Of a DNA stretch of 52,732 nt, positions 10,115 to 20,504 are shown piece by piece. The stretch comes from Zygnema cylindricum. Its lineage: Eukaryota; Streptophyta; Zygnematophyceae; Zygnematales; Zygnemataceae. The notes under the pieces were generated by a model. That model did no database searches and was not told where the DNA came from. It saw only the letters and a list, made by a program, of their open reading frames with translations. The position numbers were made by a program, and so were the translations under genes. Where the stretch lies: the NCBI GenBank assembly GCA_037447655.1, contig JBBHKE010001575.1, positions 64,001-116,732 on the forward strand, given 5' to 3'. The first letter of the stretch is position 1. Every line of letters starts with the position of its first letter.

Positions 10115-12502
10115 ATTATAGATTAAGGTGCCTCCATGCACATGTGTAAGGATAGGCACCTGTTCACTAAGATAAGAAAGATTCCCACCGTAGAGATAGA
10201 GTACGGGGATTGGAGGATAGTCACCACTACTCTTGTAGGATCGGTAGATCTGAAAGTGTTAGTAGAAGGAAAGACATTCATAGTAACATTCTCCGATGTA
10301 TTGTTTATTCCGGAGCTGAACAAAAACCTCATCTCTACATCTGTATTAGATGATAAGGGTTTTTTTACTAGCACTAGGGAAGGAGTCTTTACTGCTAGTT
10401 TTGAGGAGGATGTTTATTTCATTGCTGAGAAATGTAGCCATAGAATGTTTAGGCTGATAATAAGTAATGAAACGAACAAACTTTATTATGTTGGTGTTCA
10501 TGATATTATGATGTGGCATAAGAGGCTTGGGCATGTAAATCTAGATAAGTTAAGAGAGATGAAAAAGATGGGAGTGGTGGAAGGGATTCAGTTGAATGAG
10601 AATGATAATATAAGTGATTGTAGTGGATGTGCTCAAGGTAAAGCACACAGATTACCCTTTCCCAAAACAACCACTTATAAGGGAGAAAAAATTCTAGATT
10701 TAGTACACACAGATATTTGGGGACTGGCTAAAGTGCCCTCACCGAGGGGGAAGAGATTTATGATGACTATCACTAATGATTGGTCTCGGTATTCTTGGGT
10801 GTATTTTTTGAAAAACAAGTCAGAAGCTCAGGATTCTTTTAGACAATACAAAGCATCGAGCGAAAAACTCCATGAAACTCCAATCAAGAGAGTAAGGAGT
10901 GACAATGGTGGAGAGTATACTTCTAACCAGTTTGAGGATTTTCTGAGGGAAGATGGGGTCCAACACCAAAAGACAGTTCCAGAAAATCCGGAACAGAATG
11001 GGGTAGCTGAAAGGTTAAATAGAACACTAAGTGATAGTCCTAGAAGTATGTTGTCAGATAAAAAGATAGGAAAAAGGTTTTGGGCAGAAGCAATGAACTG
11101 TGCTAATTACCTCAAAAATAGAGTTCTTACTTTAGCTATAAAATATCAAACACCTTATGAGAGATGGACAGGCCGGAAACCAGACATATCTCACTTAAAG
11201 GTTTTCGGCAGTCAAGTATTCAGTCTAGATACAGATCGATCTAATTGGAAGCTAGATCCTAAAGGAAAACCGGGATACTTATTAGGATATGATGAAGATG
11301 TTAAAGGATATAAAGTTTATGATCTACAAAGGGAATATATAATCTTAGTAAAGCATCTAGTAGTTATGGATGAAGGAAAGTCTGTGGTTCCCTTCAAATA
11401 TACGAAGTCAGTAAAAATCAGATTTGAGTCAGAAAATTATGATGACTTTGAGCTTCTTTACTATCAAGGTTTTAGAGACGATGACATTCTTGCAGGTACA
11501 AATCTGACCGAAAAGGACTCGGCTGTGGAAACTCTAGTAACAACTCTACCCGAAGCGGAAGACGTGGTGGAAATTGATTCAGAATCAAGGGATAGGGGAG
11601 AAGCCGAGTTTGTTCGAAAGAATCCACGAGAACCATCTATTCCGGCCTTAGATTTTGAGGGGGGAAGGAGAAGAAGCAAAAGACTGCAAGAAAAACAGGT
11701 TAATAACAAGGTAACTAAACTATCTCATCAAGATGAACCTCAAACTTATGGAGAGGCGATGACTTGTCCAGAAAGAAATCGGTGGAAGACAGCCATCAAT
11801 GAGGAGATGGCCTCAATTATGGCAGCCGATACTTGGGAGCTGGTGGATTGTCCACCTAACCAAAAACCAATCGGTTGTAAGTGGGTTTTCAAATTAAAAC
11901 TGAACCCAGATAACACAATCGAGCGCTACAAGGCCCGACTAGTGGCAAAGGGATTTACACAAAAGGAGGGAATTGATTACGAGGAAACCTTTGCCCCGGT
12001 GGTCAGATTTCCCTCCGTCCGCATACTTCTCAGCCTAGCAGCAGCGGAAGACATGGAAGTGCACCAGATGGACATCAAGACAACCTTTTTGCATGGAGAA
12101 TTGGAAGAGGAGATCTTCACGCGACAACCCAAAGGGTTTGTGGAGGAAGGAGAGGAGAGTAAGGTATGCCGACTGATTAAATCTCTTTATGGTTTGAAAC
12201 AGGCGCCTCGACAGTGGAATAAGAAGCTTGATGAGTTTTTTACCGGTCTAGGATATATCCGGATCAGCTCAGATCACTCAATCTATGTTTTCGAAGATGA
12301 GGAAGGTTTTATATTTATTGCAATTTATGTTGATGATTTGCTTGTTTTAAGTAAATCAATGGAAAAAATTAATAAACTAAAAACCGATCTTAAGGGGAGA
12401 TTTAAAATGAAGGATATGGGGGAAGCAAAATATATTTTGGGAATTCAAGTAGAAAGAGACCGAAAAAGAAAGATTATAAGATTGACTCAAAAAAAGCAAT
12501 AG
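10115..12502 (+). pseudogene. copia pol: protease, integrase, reverse transcriptase
   Basis: The frame is the same as gag. The protease active-site Asp codon (GAT 10121) is followed at once by TAA 10124-10126 and preceded by TAG 10112-10114; after that the frame is open to 12502. A GAG-pre-integrase zinc region has MWHKRLGHVNLDKL and CSGCAQGKAH. The integrase core shows VHTDIWG, RSDNGGEYTS and ENPEQNGVAERLNRT, a complete D-D-E set. Reverse transcriptase starts near WELVDCPPNQKPIGCKWVF and has YKARLVAKGFTQ, YGLKQAPRQW and the catalytic IYVDDLLV. Near 12488-12502 an extra base in an A-run shifts the frame and produces the TAG. As read, neither protease nor a full pol can be made without recoding. 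Confidence 0.9.
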
Positions 12503-12507
12503 GGAAC

Positions 12508-13245
12508 ATGCTTGAAAAATTTCAGATGGATAAAGCTAATAGTTGTACAACTCCAATGGAGTTGAAGAAGGGAAGTGAGGGGAGTGAGGAAGAAGGAGTC
12601 ATAGTCTTAGACGAGGAATTATCTCCAGAAGAATAGAAGTTCATGCAGACTATTCCTTACAAGCAAGTAGTGGGAAGTCTAATCTATTTTATGAATTGTA
12701 CCCGGCCGAATTTAGCTGCAGCTGTAGGAGTGCTGAGTAGAAGTCTAAATGCTCCCACTAAGAGGGATTAGGAGGCAGCTAAGAGAGTCCTTAGATATTT
12801 GATAGGAACTAGGGATCTATGGTTGCATTTGGGTGGGGAGAATACTGACATCACTACTTGGAGTGATGCCAGTTATGATGATGCCCCGATGAGGAGATGT
12901 ACTTCGGGATATGTATTATATGTGGGTGATGGGGCTTGCTGTTGGAGTAGCAAACAGCAAAAAGTTATTGCTCAATCCACCATGGAAGCTGAGTATATGG
13001 CCTCTTACTCTACTGTAAAATAATTGATGTGGGTCAAGTCTTTGCTTGGTGAGCTTGGTCACCTTAAGAGTGGTGTGCAGAATTTTTTTTGTGATAATCA
13101 GGCAGCAATCGCTATTTTTGCCAATCCTAAACATCATTTTAAAGCCAAACACATGGACATTAGACTCAGCTTTGTTAGAGAGAAAGTAGAAAACAAAATA
13201 ATCAGTTTAGAGTACCGACCAGATAGTGAGATGGTGCAGATATGA
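12508..13245 (+). pseudogene. copia RT tail and RNase H, frameshifted, with stops
   Basis: This continues pol in the next frame after the A-run shift. VVGSLIYFMNCTRPNLA is the end of the RT domain. RNase H residues appear in TWSDASYDD, STMEAEYMA and CDNQAAIAIF. In-frame stops are TAG 12634-12636, TAG 12769-12771 and TAA 13021-13023, before the terminal TGA 13243-13245. Several stops sit where these families usually have Trp, Gln or Glu codons, consistent with C-to-T or G-to-A decay; that is an inference. Confidence 0.85.
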
Positions 13246-13316
13246 TGACCAAACTTGTTCCTTCCCCTAAGCTAATTTTCAGCAGAGAGAAGTGTGGTAT
13301 GAAATTAAGGATTGAC

Positions 13317-13332
13317 TAGAAAATAAGGGGAG
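13317..13332 (+). other. Polypurine tract of copia element
   Basis: AGAAAATAAGGGGAG lies directly before the 3' LTR, the standard plus-strand primer position. Confidence 0.75.
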
Positions 13333-14397
13333 TGTAGAAATTAATGGTCCGTTTAAAGTATTTTCTAGGTCTTAAAAAAATATAGAAAGCAGCCGAGGCA
13401 GTCTACCTCTAACTTCTCTCTCCAACTCTCAAACTTGTCGCAGATATTGAGAAATTGGAGAGGAAGCTAGAGCCATGGCTACCTAGGCTATCCAGAGGTT
13501 TACGGGAAATATATATTAGTTTATTTACCGTTAGAGGTTTATTTACTAAAAAGATAAATGCCGGCCACAGAAATTGATCCTGGTACCTGCCGGACGGCAA
13601 GCAGCCGGCAGCCGGTAGCCTTAGTCGTTAAGTCTTTAACTAGTGTTACGTACTATATGGTTTGATAAGTAATTAAACATTACTAGGAAGGATCATTCAT
13701 TTAACTGTAATTGTTTACGGGATACATAGATCAAGTAATGTAAAAGTACGGATTATGGTACGAATAAGAAACCAATACCGCGCATTCATTTTTTTAGCGA
13801 AACGAATACCGCGCATGTATTTATTACGGCTACGATTAAATGTGAATTTAATCGGACGGCCGGAATTAACGCCGAGATCGCGGAAAAGGATTTTGGCGGT
13901 TTTTGGTCATCGCCACATCGGATGACACGTGGCGGAATGACATTGGATCGCGGCATCTCCGAGGATTAAAGGAGAAAATCCAGATATACACGTGTCGACA
14001 TTTAGGCCATGTCGTACAGAGATCGTACACAAAGTACACCGGCAGCTGTACTTTTGTGTATGGAAGTGCAATATGATTGGCTCCGTACATCAGTAGATAG
14101 AGTCTGTGAGAGAGATAGGACTTAGAAAAATTAGGAGATATGATCCTCTCTCCCAGAGAGCTTCTGTACAAAAGGTCAACTTTGACCCTCCATAACTTAC
14201 TGCTCAGGGGAGCAAATTTAGAGATTCTTTTTGCTATCGACTCAGAGGAGTCTTGCCTTCACAGGGGTGAAGTTGGTCAGAGTTTTTTTCTGCCAGGGAG
14301 GCATTTGTTCTTGCTGAAACACAAAAGGGTCAGGGTTATTCTAGAGGCTTCTTGGAAGCTGTCCACTCTGTGGACTTATGGAGGTCTCAGTGTTTCA
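13333..14397 (+). repeat. 3' LTR of copia element
   Basis: It begins TGTAGAAATTAATGG and ends TCAGTGTTTCA, and aligns with 7916-8982 throughout. It contains no gene; short ORFs in it have counterparts in the other LTR. Confidence 0.93.
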
Positions 14398-14402
14398 CGC
14401 TG

Positions 14403-14679
14403 CGCCACTAGAACTACAGCATAGCACGTGAACCACAGTACTGTTCCTTGTGTTTCGCTATTACACAGTGAATCTCTATTAGCGTAATGAAATAGATAGC
14501 GTAATAAAACAATTAGCGTTATTTACGCTAATTGGGAATTTCAATTTTTTCCAAAAAAATATTTATTCTAATTTATCATTAAAGGTACTTTTGCATGTAA
14601 CCGAAACTTAGTCTTGTTACTTTGTTTTTTAGCCAAGATTCTCCATACAACTTTGAGAGCATTCGGATGTAAACGCAAA
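14403..14679. other. Gene-free spacer with mariner-like motifs
   Basis: CACAGTGAATCTCTATTAGCG near 14465 resembles the mariner-type MITE ends elsewhere in the window. TTAGCGT and ACGCTAA near 14515 form a 7-bp stem with a 5-base loop. It may be half of a MITE damaged by the copia insertion. No gene was seen. Confidence 0.35.
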
Positions 14680-14682
14680 TAA

Positions 14683-15387
14683 GGGCGTGTCCCCATGTAA
14701 CCGATATTTTGAAACGTTGTTTTGGAATTTAGCGTTGATTTTACGGTGTACTTTTCAAAGTGTGCCTATGTCAATCGTTACTTGTGCTTTCATTATTTTG
14801 AATATTTGGCAGTTGTACACGTGGCCAATACTTGCGACACCTGTAGACGCCAATAAAATGCTGACATTTGTAGACGCCAACGATCTCGGAACAAACTGCG
14901 GACATTTGTACGGGCAAAGAGCTCTTGACATACTGGGACAATTGTCGACGCCAACTGTCATTTGTTGACGCCCACACGTGAACGACATAAGTGATCGCCT
15001 ACGTCTACAAAATTACATTTGTAGACGCCCACAAGTGGACAAGATAAGCAAACGGACAAACAATTATCTTTCGTGTATTCTCCCAACTGCAAAAAAACAA
15101 ATGAAAACTTTTGACGCGTGCTACTCGGGCTTTATATTCGTCAATAGGGTAGTATTTTGATTAAAAGCAAGTCGCGATTTGATTTCACTGCAAGTGTGAA
15201 GATGAGCTGGAAGTGGGTCGCGATGATAATACTGCCAAATCGTCGTACCTTTCAAGTTCTAAGATGACGCAAAATGTATTTGAGTTTTTGCCCATTTTCC
15301 GTACGGCGTAATATTTTCAAGTAGGAAGTCCTATTTTCTATGTAAATGACGGAAAAAACCCTTACCTGAACACATGGGGACACGCCC
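14683..15387 (+). mobile_element. PIF/Harbinger-like MITE, copy 1
   Basis: Terminal inverted repeats GGGCGTGTCCCCATGT and ACATGGGGACACGCCC are flanked by TAA at 14680-14682 and 15388-15390. A 3-bp TAA target site with GGG-starting termini fits PIF/Harbinger (Tourist-like) elements. The interior carries repeated TGTAGACGCC words (14840-15030). There is no transposase; it aligns at both ends with the next element in the same orientation. Confidence 0.75.
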
Positions 15388-15390
15388 TAA

Positions 15391-16325
15391 GGGCGTGTCC
15401 CCATGTAACCCAAACTTTGAAACGTTATTTTGGAATTTAGCGCAGATTTTACGGTGTACTTTTCAAAGTGTGCCTATGTCAATCGTTACTTGCGCGTTCA
15501 TTACTTCGAATATGTGACAGGTATAGACTTCTACAAAATGTGCGATAGTCTACGATACGAAATGTAGACGACTACGAAACTACAAAACTCCTAAAAACGG
15601 CGATGGTTGTAGACGTCCAGGTTTTTGTGACATTGTAGATGTTTAGGGTTTTGTGACATAGAGCAATCATGCTACCATGTGACGTCATCAGTACGTAGAT
15701 TTTCCGCCATGGCTTCCCTATTTCGTTTTCTTATATTTTATCATTCAATATGCCATCAAACTTAGACCAAAAATATTCAAAAAAAAGAAAAAATATATCT
15801 TTCATTTGATACTATTATTGTTGCATCTCGTGTACATAAGAGAGAAAGAGGAATGGTCGAGTGAGAAAGAGGGGGAGAGACGACGACAGCGTAAAATTTT
15901 GCAAAGGACCCATGAAGGAAAGTGGAGGTCCGAGACCCCTGCAAATTTTTTTCTGTACATGTTTGTCAGTTTTTTATGTGCATGCGAGTGACGAGCAGTG
16001 AAAAAAATAGCATGTACTTTCTTTCGTGCAATTTTTTTCGAAAGCGTTTGACGCGTGCAATCCAGGTTTTCTATTCGTCAATAGGGTAGTATTTTGATTA
16101 AAATCAGGTCGCGATTTGATTCCAGTGCAAGTGTGAAAATGAGCTGGAAGTGGGTCGCGATGATAATAACGCCAAATTGCCGTACTTTCTAAGTTCCAAG
16201 ATGACGCAAAATGTACTTGTGTTTTTGCCCGATTTTCGTACGGTGTAATATTTTCTCGTTGGAAGTCCCATTTTCTGTGAAAATGACGGAAAAAAACCCT
16301 TACTTGAACACATGGGGACACGCCC
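15391..16325 (+). mobile_element. PIF/Harbinger-like MITE, copy 2 (tandem)
   Basis: It has the same termini as copy 1 and shares the TAA at 15388-15390 with it; a third TAA is at 16326-16328. The first ~100 bp (TTTTGGAATTTAGCG, CTTTTCAAAGTGTGCC) and last ~250 bp match copy 1, while the middle differs and is longer. No gene was seen inside. Confidence 0.75.
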
Positions 16326-16328
16326 TAA

Positions 16329-17233
16329 CTTGTCACTTCAAAAAGTGACTTACGTAGACGTGTACGAAACAATGTGACAGATGAAGTGGTACACAAGATG
16401 AGGCGAAACTTCCACTCGGCTTCAATTTGAGGCGTCTCTCCGCACGCTGTACATTTTTTGCGGCTTCGTAATGTCCGTACGCCACATTGTCGAGTTGTCG
16501 AAACCCTAAAATGCCTTTTCGCTGTCGCAGTGAATGCGGTTTCGTTTTTCGTCTTCCCACTTGCCGACAGGTGGCCAATGTTCTTCCTACGCCGTATGTG
16601 TGAAGACAAGTGTGTTTGAGAGAGACGGCCCCTGTACGGATATCAGCGCACGGAAAACAATGTGAACAGGATGATCGTGCAGTGTGTTATTTTTTGGTAC
16701 TCCGCGCACTGAAATTGTAAAAAACTTCAGACACGTGCGACAATGTCTGCCTATTCACTCATTAGACTTTATTTCAAATCACCTCGCGAGGTGATTTGAT
16801 GTAAAGCTTGAACATGTGATGAAAGGAAGCGAAAGTGGGTCGGAATGCGATAGACGACAAACTAGTGTACGTATGAAGTTTTAAGATAACGCAACCTGTA
16901 CGGTGGTAATTTCTATTTTTTGGTACGGATGCGGATTTTCTCGTTTTTTTCTAAGTTATGGAGGAAAACGATAGAAAATAACTGTAGCTTTAGCACGTGC
17001 GAAAGTAACCTAACTTTAATTTGTAAACTGCTTTGTAATAATTGTCGGCGCATAATATCTTCACACTAAAACATGTGCATGTACGAAATTGTTCAAATCG
17101 TACGCCATTTCATTGTCGACCTCATTTCATCGTTTTTTTCCAGAGCACGTTTACATGTGCGCGCAACATAGTAAACATTATTTCTTTACTTTTTACTTTA
17201 AAAAATACATAATAGTACGTATCTGATAGACCG
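16329..17233. other. Gene-free stretch containing a 24-bp perfect palindrome
   Basis: No gene was recognised. At 16775-16798 CAAATCACCTCG is followed immediately by its reverse complement, centred on CGCG. It also contains AAGTGACTTACG near 16340 and several GTACG-rich words shared with the surrounding MITEs. Confidence 0.5.
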
Positions 17234-17235
17234 TA

Positions 17236-17402
17236 CACCACACTAACTAGAACGACACTATATTAGAGTTATTAATCAAAGTAAGTGTGGTACCTCAAAT
17301 AACGTTTAGGAACATTTACAATTATTAATTCTATTTGAGAATTTGCTGAAAAAAACGGGGTACCCCAATTAGAGTCATTGACCTTAATAGCGATTCACGG
17401 TG
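17236..17402. mobile_element. Small mariner/Stowaway-type MITE
   Basis: It is flanked by TA (17234-17235 and 17403-17404). The left end CACCACACTAAC matches the MITE at 7690. The right-end complement CACCGTGAATCGCTATTA matches the family ends at 18471 and 26445. It is non-coding. Confidence 0.55.
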
Positions 17403-17568
17403 TAGTGCGGCGTACTTTACTTCAATGACCTGATGGAAAGTTAGGCCTTGAAATAAATGCCAGAGAAAGTATCCGTACAGTTACTGGTGTTGATGAACGG
17501 CCTTGGAATCTTGGCCCGCATCAGACTTGTCTGGATATGGATCATTCAGGACTTCTACTTGTGTTTAT

Positions 17569-18470
17569 TAGTGTTGTGTATTGGTAAGGATTTGTCAATA
17601 ACCGATATGGGCCATTTTTCGGGTAGCCGATAATCGACATATTGGTACGATATATTGTTATCGATGTTATCGCCGATAAATAACCGATATTTATCGGTTG
17701 TTTTCGGCGATAACACCGATATCGATAAATATCGGCGATGTATATACAAACCGTACAGATAAATGTACGGCCAGTTCTCTCAACTGTACGTGTTATTCCC
17801 CCGACGTGCCCTGCTCACAACCCCTATCTACTGAGGTCCCTACCAATCAGATCATTTGTACAAGCCGAAAGTATACTAGCCGGCATAAGATATGTACGAA
17901 TATAGTACGGCTCCAGTTAAAACGATGTATCTTTCACATCCGACGCCATGGCTTTGTCCCTTTCTTCCTTGGGATCCACTGGAAACCTGCCACGTTTCAA
18001 TTTGTCAGCTTTTTTGGCATAAGTCGCCAAAAGAGCCATTCCGGGATGGCGGCGCTCACGCTGGCCGTCCGCTTGTATTTTCTTATTAAATGTCGTCTGT
18101 TCGATTACGGCGGCGCGCAGAATGTTCTTTTGCGTCTGTTGTACTTTGTGTTCGCTGTCCTTTTCCCGTTCCATGATCATCAGTTTGTCGGTACAATGTC
18201 GTACGTTCCCGTAAAATTATTTTTTAGTTAACCGACTAGAAAGTACTTCAAAGTGCAACGTATTTTTTCGTCAAAATCCGTAGAATTCCCGTAAAAAACC
18301 GTACATTTCCCGTTAAATTTCCGTTCAGTTTACCGGACAAAAAGTACTCCGGGCAGAAAGTACATAAAGTACAAAAAGTACAAATATATCGGAAACTCTG
18401 ACCGTTCGATAACCGATAACTATCGATATCGGTGCTATCGCGATAACTTTTTTACCGATACACAACACTA
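17569..18470 (+). mobile_element. hAT-type MITE A
   Basis: Termini TAGTGTTGTGTATTGGTAA and TTACCGATACACAACACTA are inverted repeats with one mismatch, resembling hAT ends (yAGTGTTG). The 8-bp target site GTGTTTAT is at 17561-17568, and its partner is at 19106-19113, displaced by the element at 18471. The ends contain many ATCGGTTATCGG-like words and the middle contains repeated CCGTAC words. No transposase domain was seen. Confidence 0.75.
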
Positions 18471-19103
18471 CACCGCGAATCGTAATTAGAGTAAATTACT
18501 CTAATTCGGTCGCTCGAAATTTCGACTCTATTGCATCAAATAGAGTAAATGATTCTAATTTTTTCATTATTCTAATTTAGGTAAGTTTAATTAGCGTAAC
18601 AAAATTGTAATATAGGTTCGTTTTAAATAGTGTGGAGTACGGACGACGTTCGACCGTGCAAAACTGTACTTTTTAAAGTAAAAAGGTACAAATAATGATT
18701 TAATACAATCGCGCTCGCACGTGAAATCGCACTAAACGAAAAATTAATCACATCGAAAAAAAGCCGTTCGCATAACTCTCGTCCGTCGACAGCATCGTCG
18801 TCAGTGTGAACATCACCTGACATTCAGCGCGACAAATAATACTAACGTCATAATGACGTCAATACTGTACGGACTGACAGATTTTGTACATCTACGTAAT
18901 TTAGTGTTCATAATTTCAGCGCGGATAATTATTGCCGACATAACCCAATATAGAGTACTTAAATAAATTAGAGTAAACTTCGACTGTGAAAAAGTTCTAT
19001 CACATAAATTAGAGTTCATTACTCTAATTGTTTTTTTTTGTTTTTTTACTCTAATTTTTTCATTACTCTAATTTTTTCATTACTCTAATTACGATTCGCG
19101 GTG
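18471..19103. mobile_element. Mariner-type MITE B nested at the edge of MITE A
   Basis: Inverted termini CACCGCGAATCGTAATTAGA and its complement enclose 633 bp, flanked by TA at 18469-18470 and 19104-19105. Removing the element and one TA restores the right terminus of MITE A followed by its GTGTTTAT target site. ATTACTCTAATT words fill both sub-terminal regions. It is non-coding. Confidence 0.8.
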
Positions 19104-19554
19104 TAGTGTTTATGCATTTTCGCAGTGTCTTGGATATCAGAATCGATACGGTAACGGGCGATGTATCGCCTAGAGAGGGTCAAAAATCTGCCTCGTGGCT
19201 AATATCGAGAACATTTCCTCGATATGCAACGCCGTATTGCCAAAATGGCACTGCCGGATAACAATGGAGGAAAGCTCACAATACGTTTTTAAGCCCTCAA
19301 GAAAAGGTTGAAAAATAAGAAGGGCAAGCACAACCCTAAGCCTGGTATGCCATAAAAACTAAAAACATAGTCATTTGTGTATTTTTACGTTTTAACTCCC
19401 ACTTCAGCTAACTTAAAGAAGAAAAAAGAAAAAAACCCTAACTGAAAAGATAATATATTCTTTAGTGTCTACCAAAGTTGGAGGAACAGGAGGCTTTGAA
19501 ACCAAACGACTTGAGAATATGGCGTATGGTAAACATACTTTGGAATGAAATTTT

Positions 19555-20504
19555 TAGTGTTGTGGATCGGTAAAAAATTTTCGCGATAACACCGATACGG
19601 ATAGTTATCGGTTATCGAACGGTCAGAGGTCCCGATATATTGGTCTGAGATCAACAAATTCCATATCTGCGATAACTTAAAAAAATATAGTATGCATACA
19701 ATAGTACTTTATAATATACTGTATTATATTTTGACTTTATATAGCGTGGCATGCCACATATAAGAATCTGTTCCGTCTCTGTTTAACTGCGATTTATTGC
19801 GGACAGTGCAGCACATGAACGTTGGCCGGTTAATTGAACAGAAATTTTACGGCATCGTACGGAATTGTACCGACAAACTGGTGAACATGGAACGGAAAAA
19901 GGACGGCGGACACAAAGTACAACGGATGCATAATAACACTGCGCGCCGCCGGAATCGAACGGACGACTTGGAATGAGAAAACACGAGCGGACGGCCAGTG
20001 TGAGCGCCGACATCCCGGAATGGCTCTTTTGGCAGCTTATGCCAAAAAAGCCGACAGATTGACACGTGGCAGGTCCCCAGTGGATCTCAAGGAATAAAGG
20101 AACAAATCCATGGCGTCGGATGTGAAAGGTACATCGGTTTTACTGGATCCTTATCAAAACCGTACAGATATCATGGCGGCTACTTTACTTTCTGCGCTTG
20201 TACAACTGTACAATGCAGTGATCTGATTTGAAGACACCTTAGTAGATAGGGGTTGTGAGTAGGGCACGTCCAGGGAATAACACGTACGGTTGAGTGTACT
20301 GGCCGTACATTTATCTGCAAGGTCCGTACAGATATCGCCGATAATTATTGATATCGGTGTTATTGCCGATAATAACCGATAAATATCGGTTATTTATCAG
20401 TGACAACACCGATAACGATATATAGTACCAATATATCGATTATCGGATACCTGAAAAAAGGCCCATATCGGTTATCGGCAAATCCTTACCGATACACAAC
20501 ACTA
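19555..20504 (-). mobile_element. hAT-type MITE A, second copy, inverted
   Basis: It begins TAGTGTTGTGGATCGGTAA and ends CCGATACACAACACTA. Its left half is the reverse complement of the right half of MITE A (CGATAACTATC, GACCGTTCGATAACC) and its right half of the left half. The flanking 8 bp (GAAATTTT and TAACTTTC) are only partly alike, so the target site is degraded or the ends are slightly off. Confidence 0.7.

Larger units (their letters stand above)
7916..14397 (+). mobile_element. Ty1/copia LTR retrotransposon, full structure, decayed
   Basis: Two ~1.07-kb LTRs enclose gag, protease, integrase, reverse transcriptase and RNase H in the copia order. LTRs begin TG and end CA. The flanks are CGCTA (7911-7915) and CGCTG (14398-14402), a 5-bp target duplication with one mismatch. 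A primer-binding site follows the 5' LTR directly and a purine tract precedes the 3' LTR. Several in-frame stops and one frameshift show it is inactive. LTRs remain clearly alignable with scattered substitutions, so it is not very ancient. Confidence 0.93.
17438..19535 (+). pseudogene. Possible gene relic interrupted by nested MITEs
   Basis: A frame open from about 17438 reads ARESIRTVTGVDERPWNL and CLDMDHSGLLLVF up to the hAT-type MITE. If that MITE and one copy of its 8-bp target site are removed, the same frame resumes at 19114 (MHFRSVLDIRIDTVTGDV) and stays open to about 19262. In another frame nearby, REHFLDMQRRIAKMALPD and LKKRLKNKKGKHNPKPG look protein-like but have a stop between them. 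Further downstream (19469-19533) KLEEQEALKPNDLRIW is bounded by plausible splice signals. I do not recognise the protein; it may be a broken host exon or an older transposon. Confidence 0.3.

Noticed and set aside
17698-18231. 177-residue ORF
   Set aside because: Lies wholly inside the hAT-type MITE, uses a non-ATG start, is not maintained in the second copy, and shows no transposase motif.
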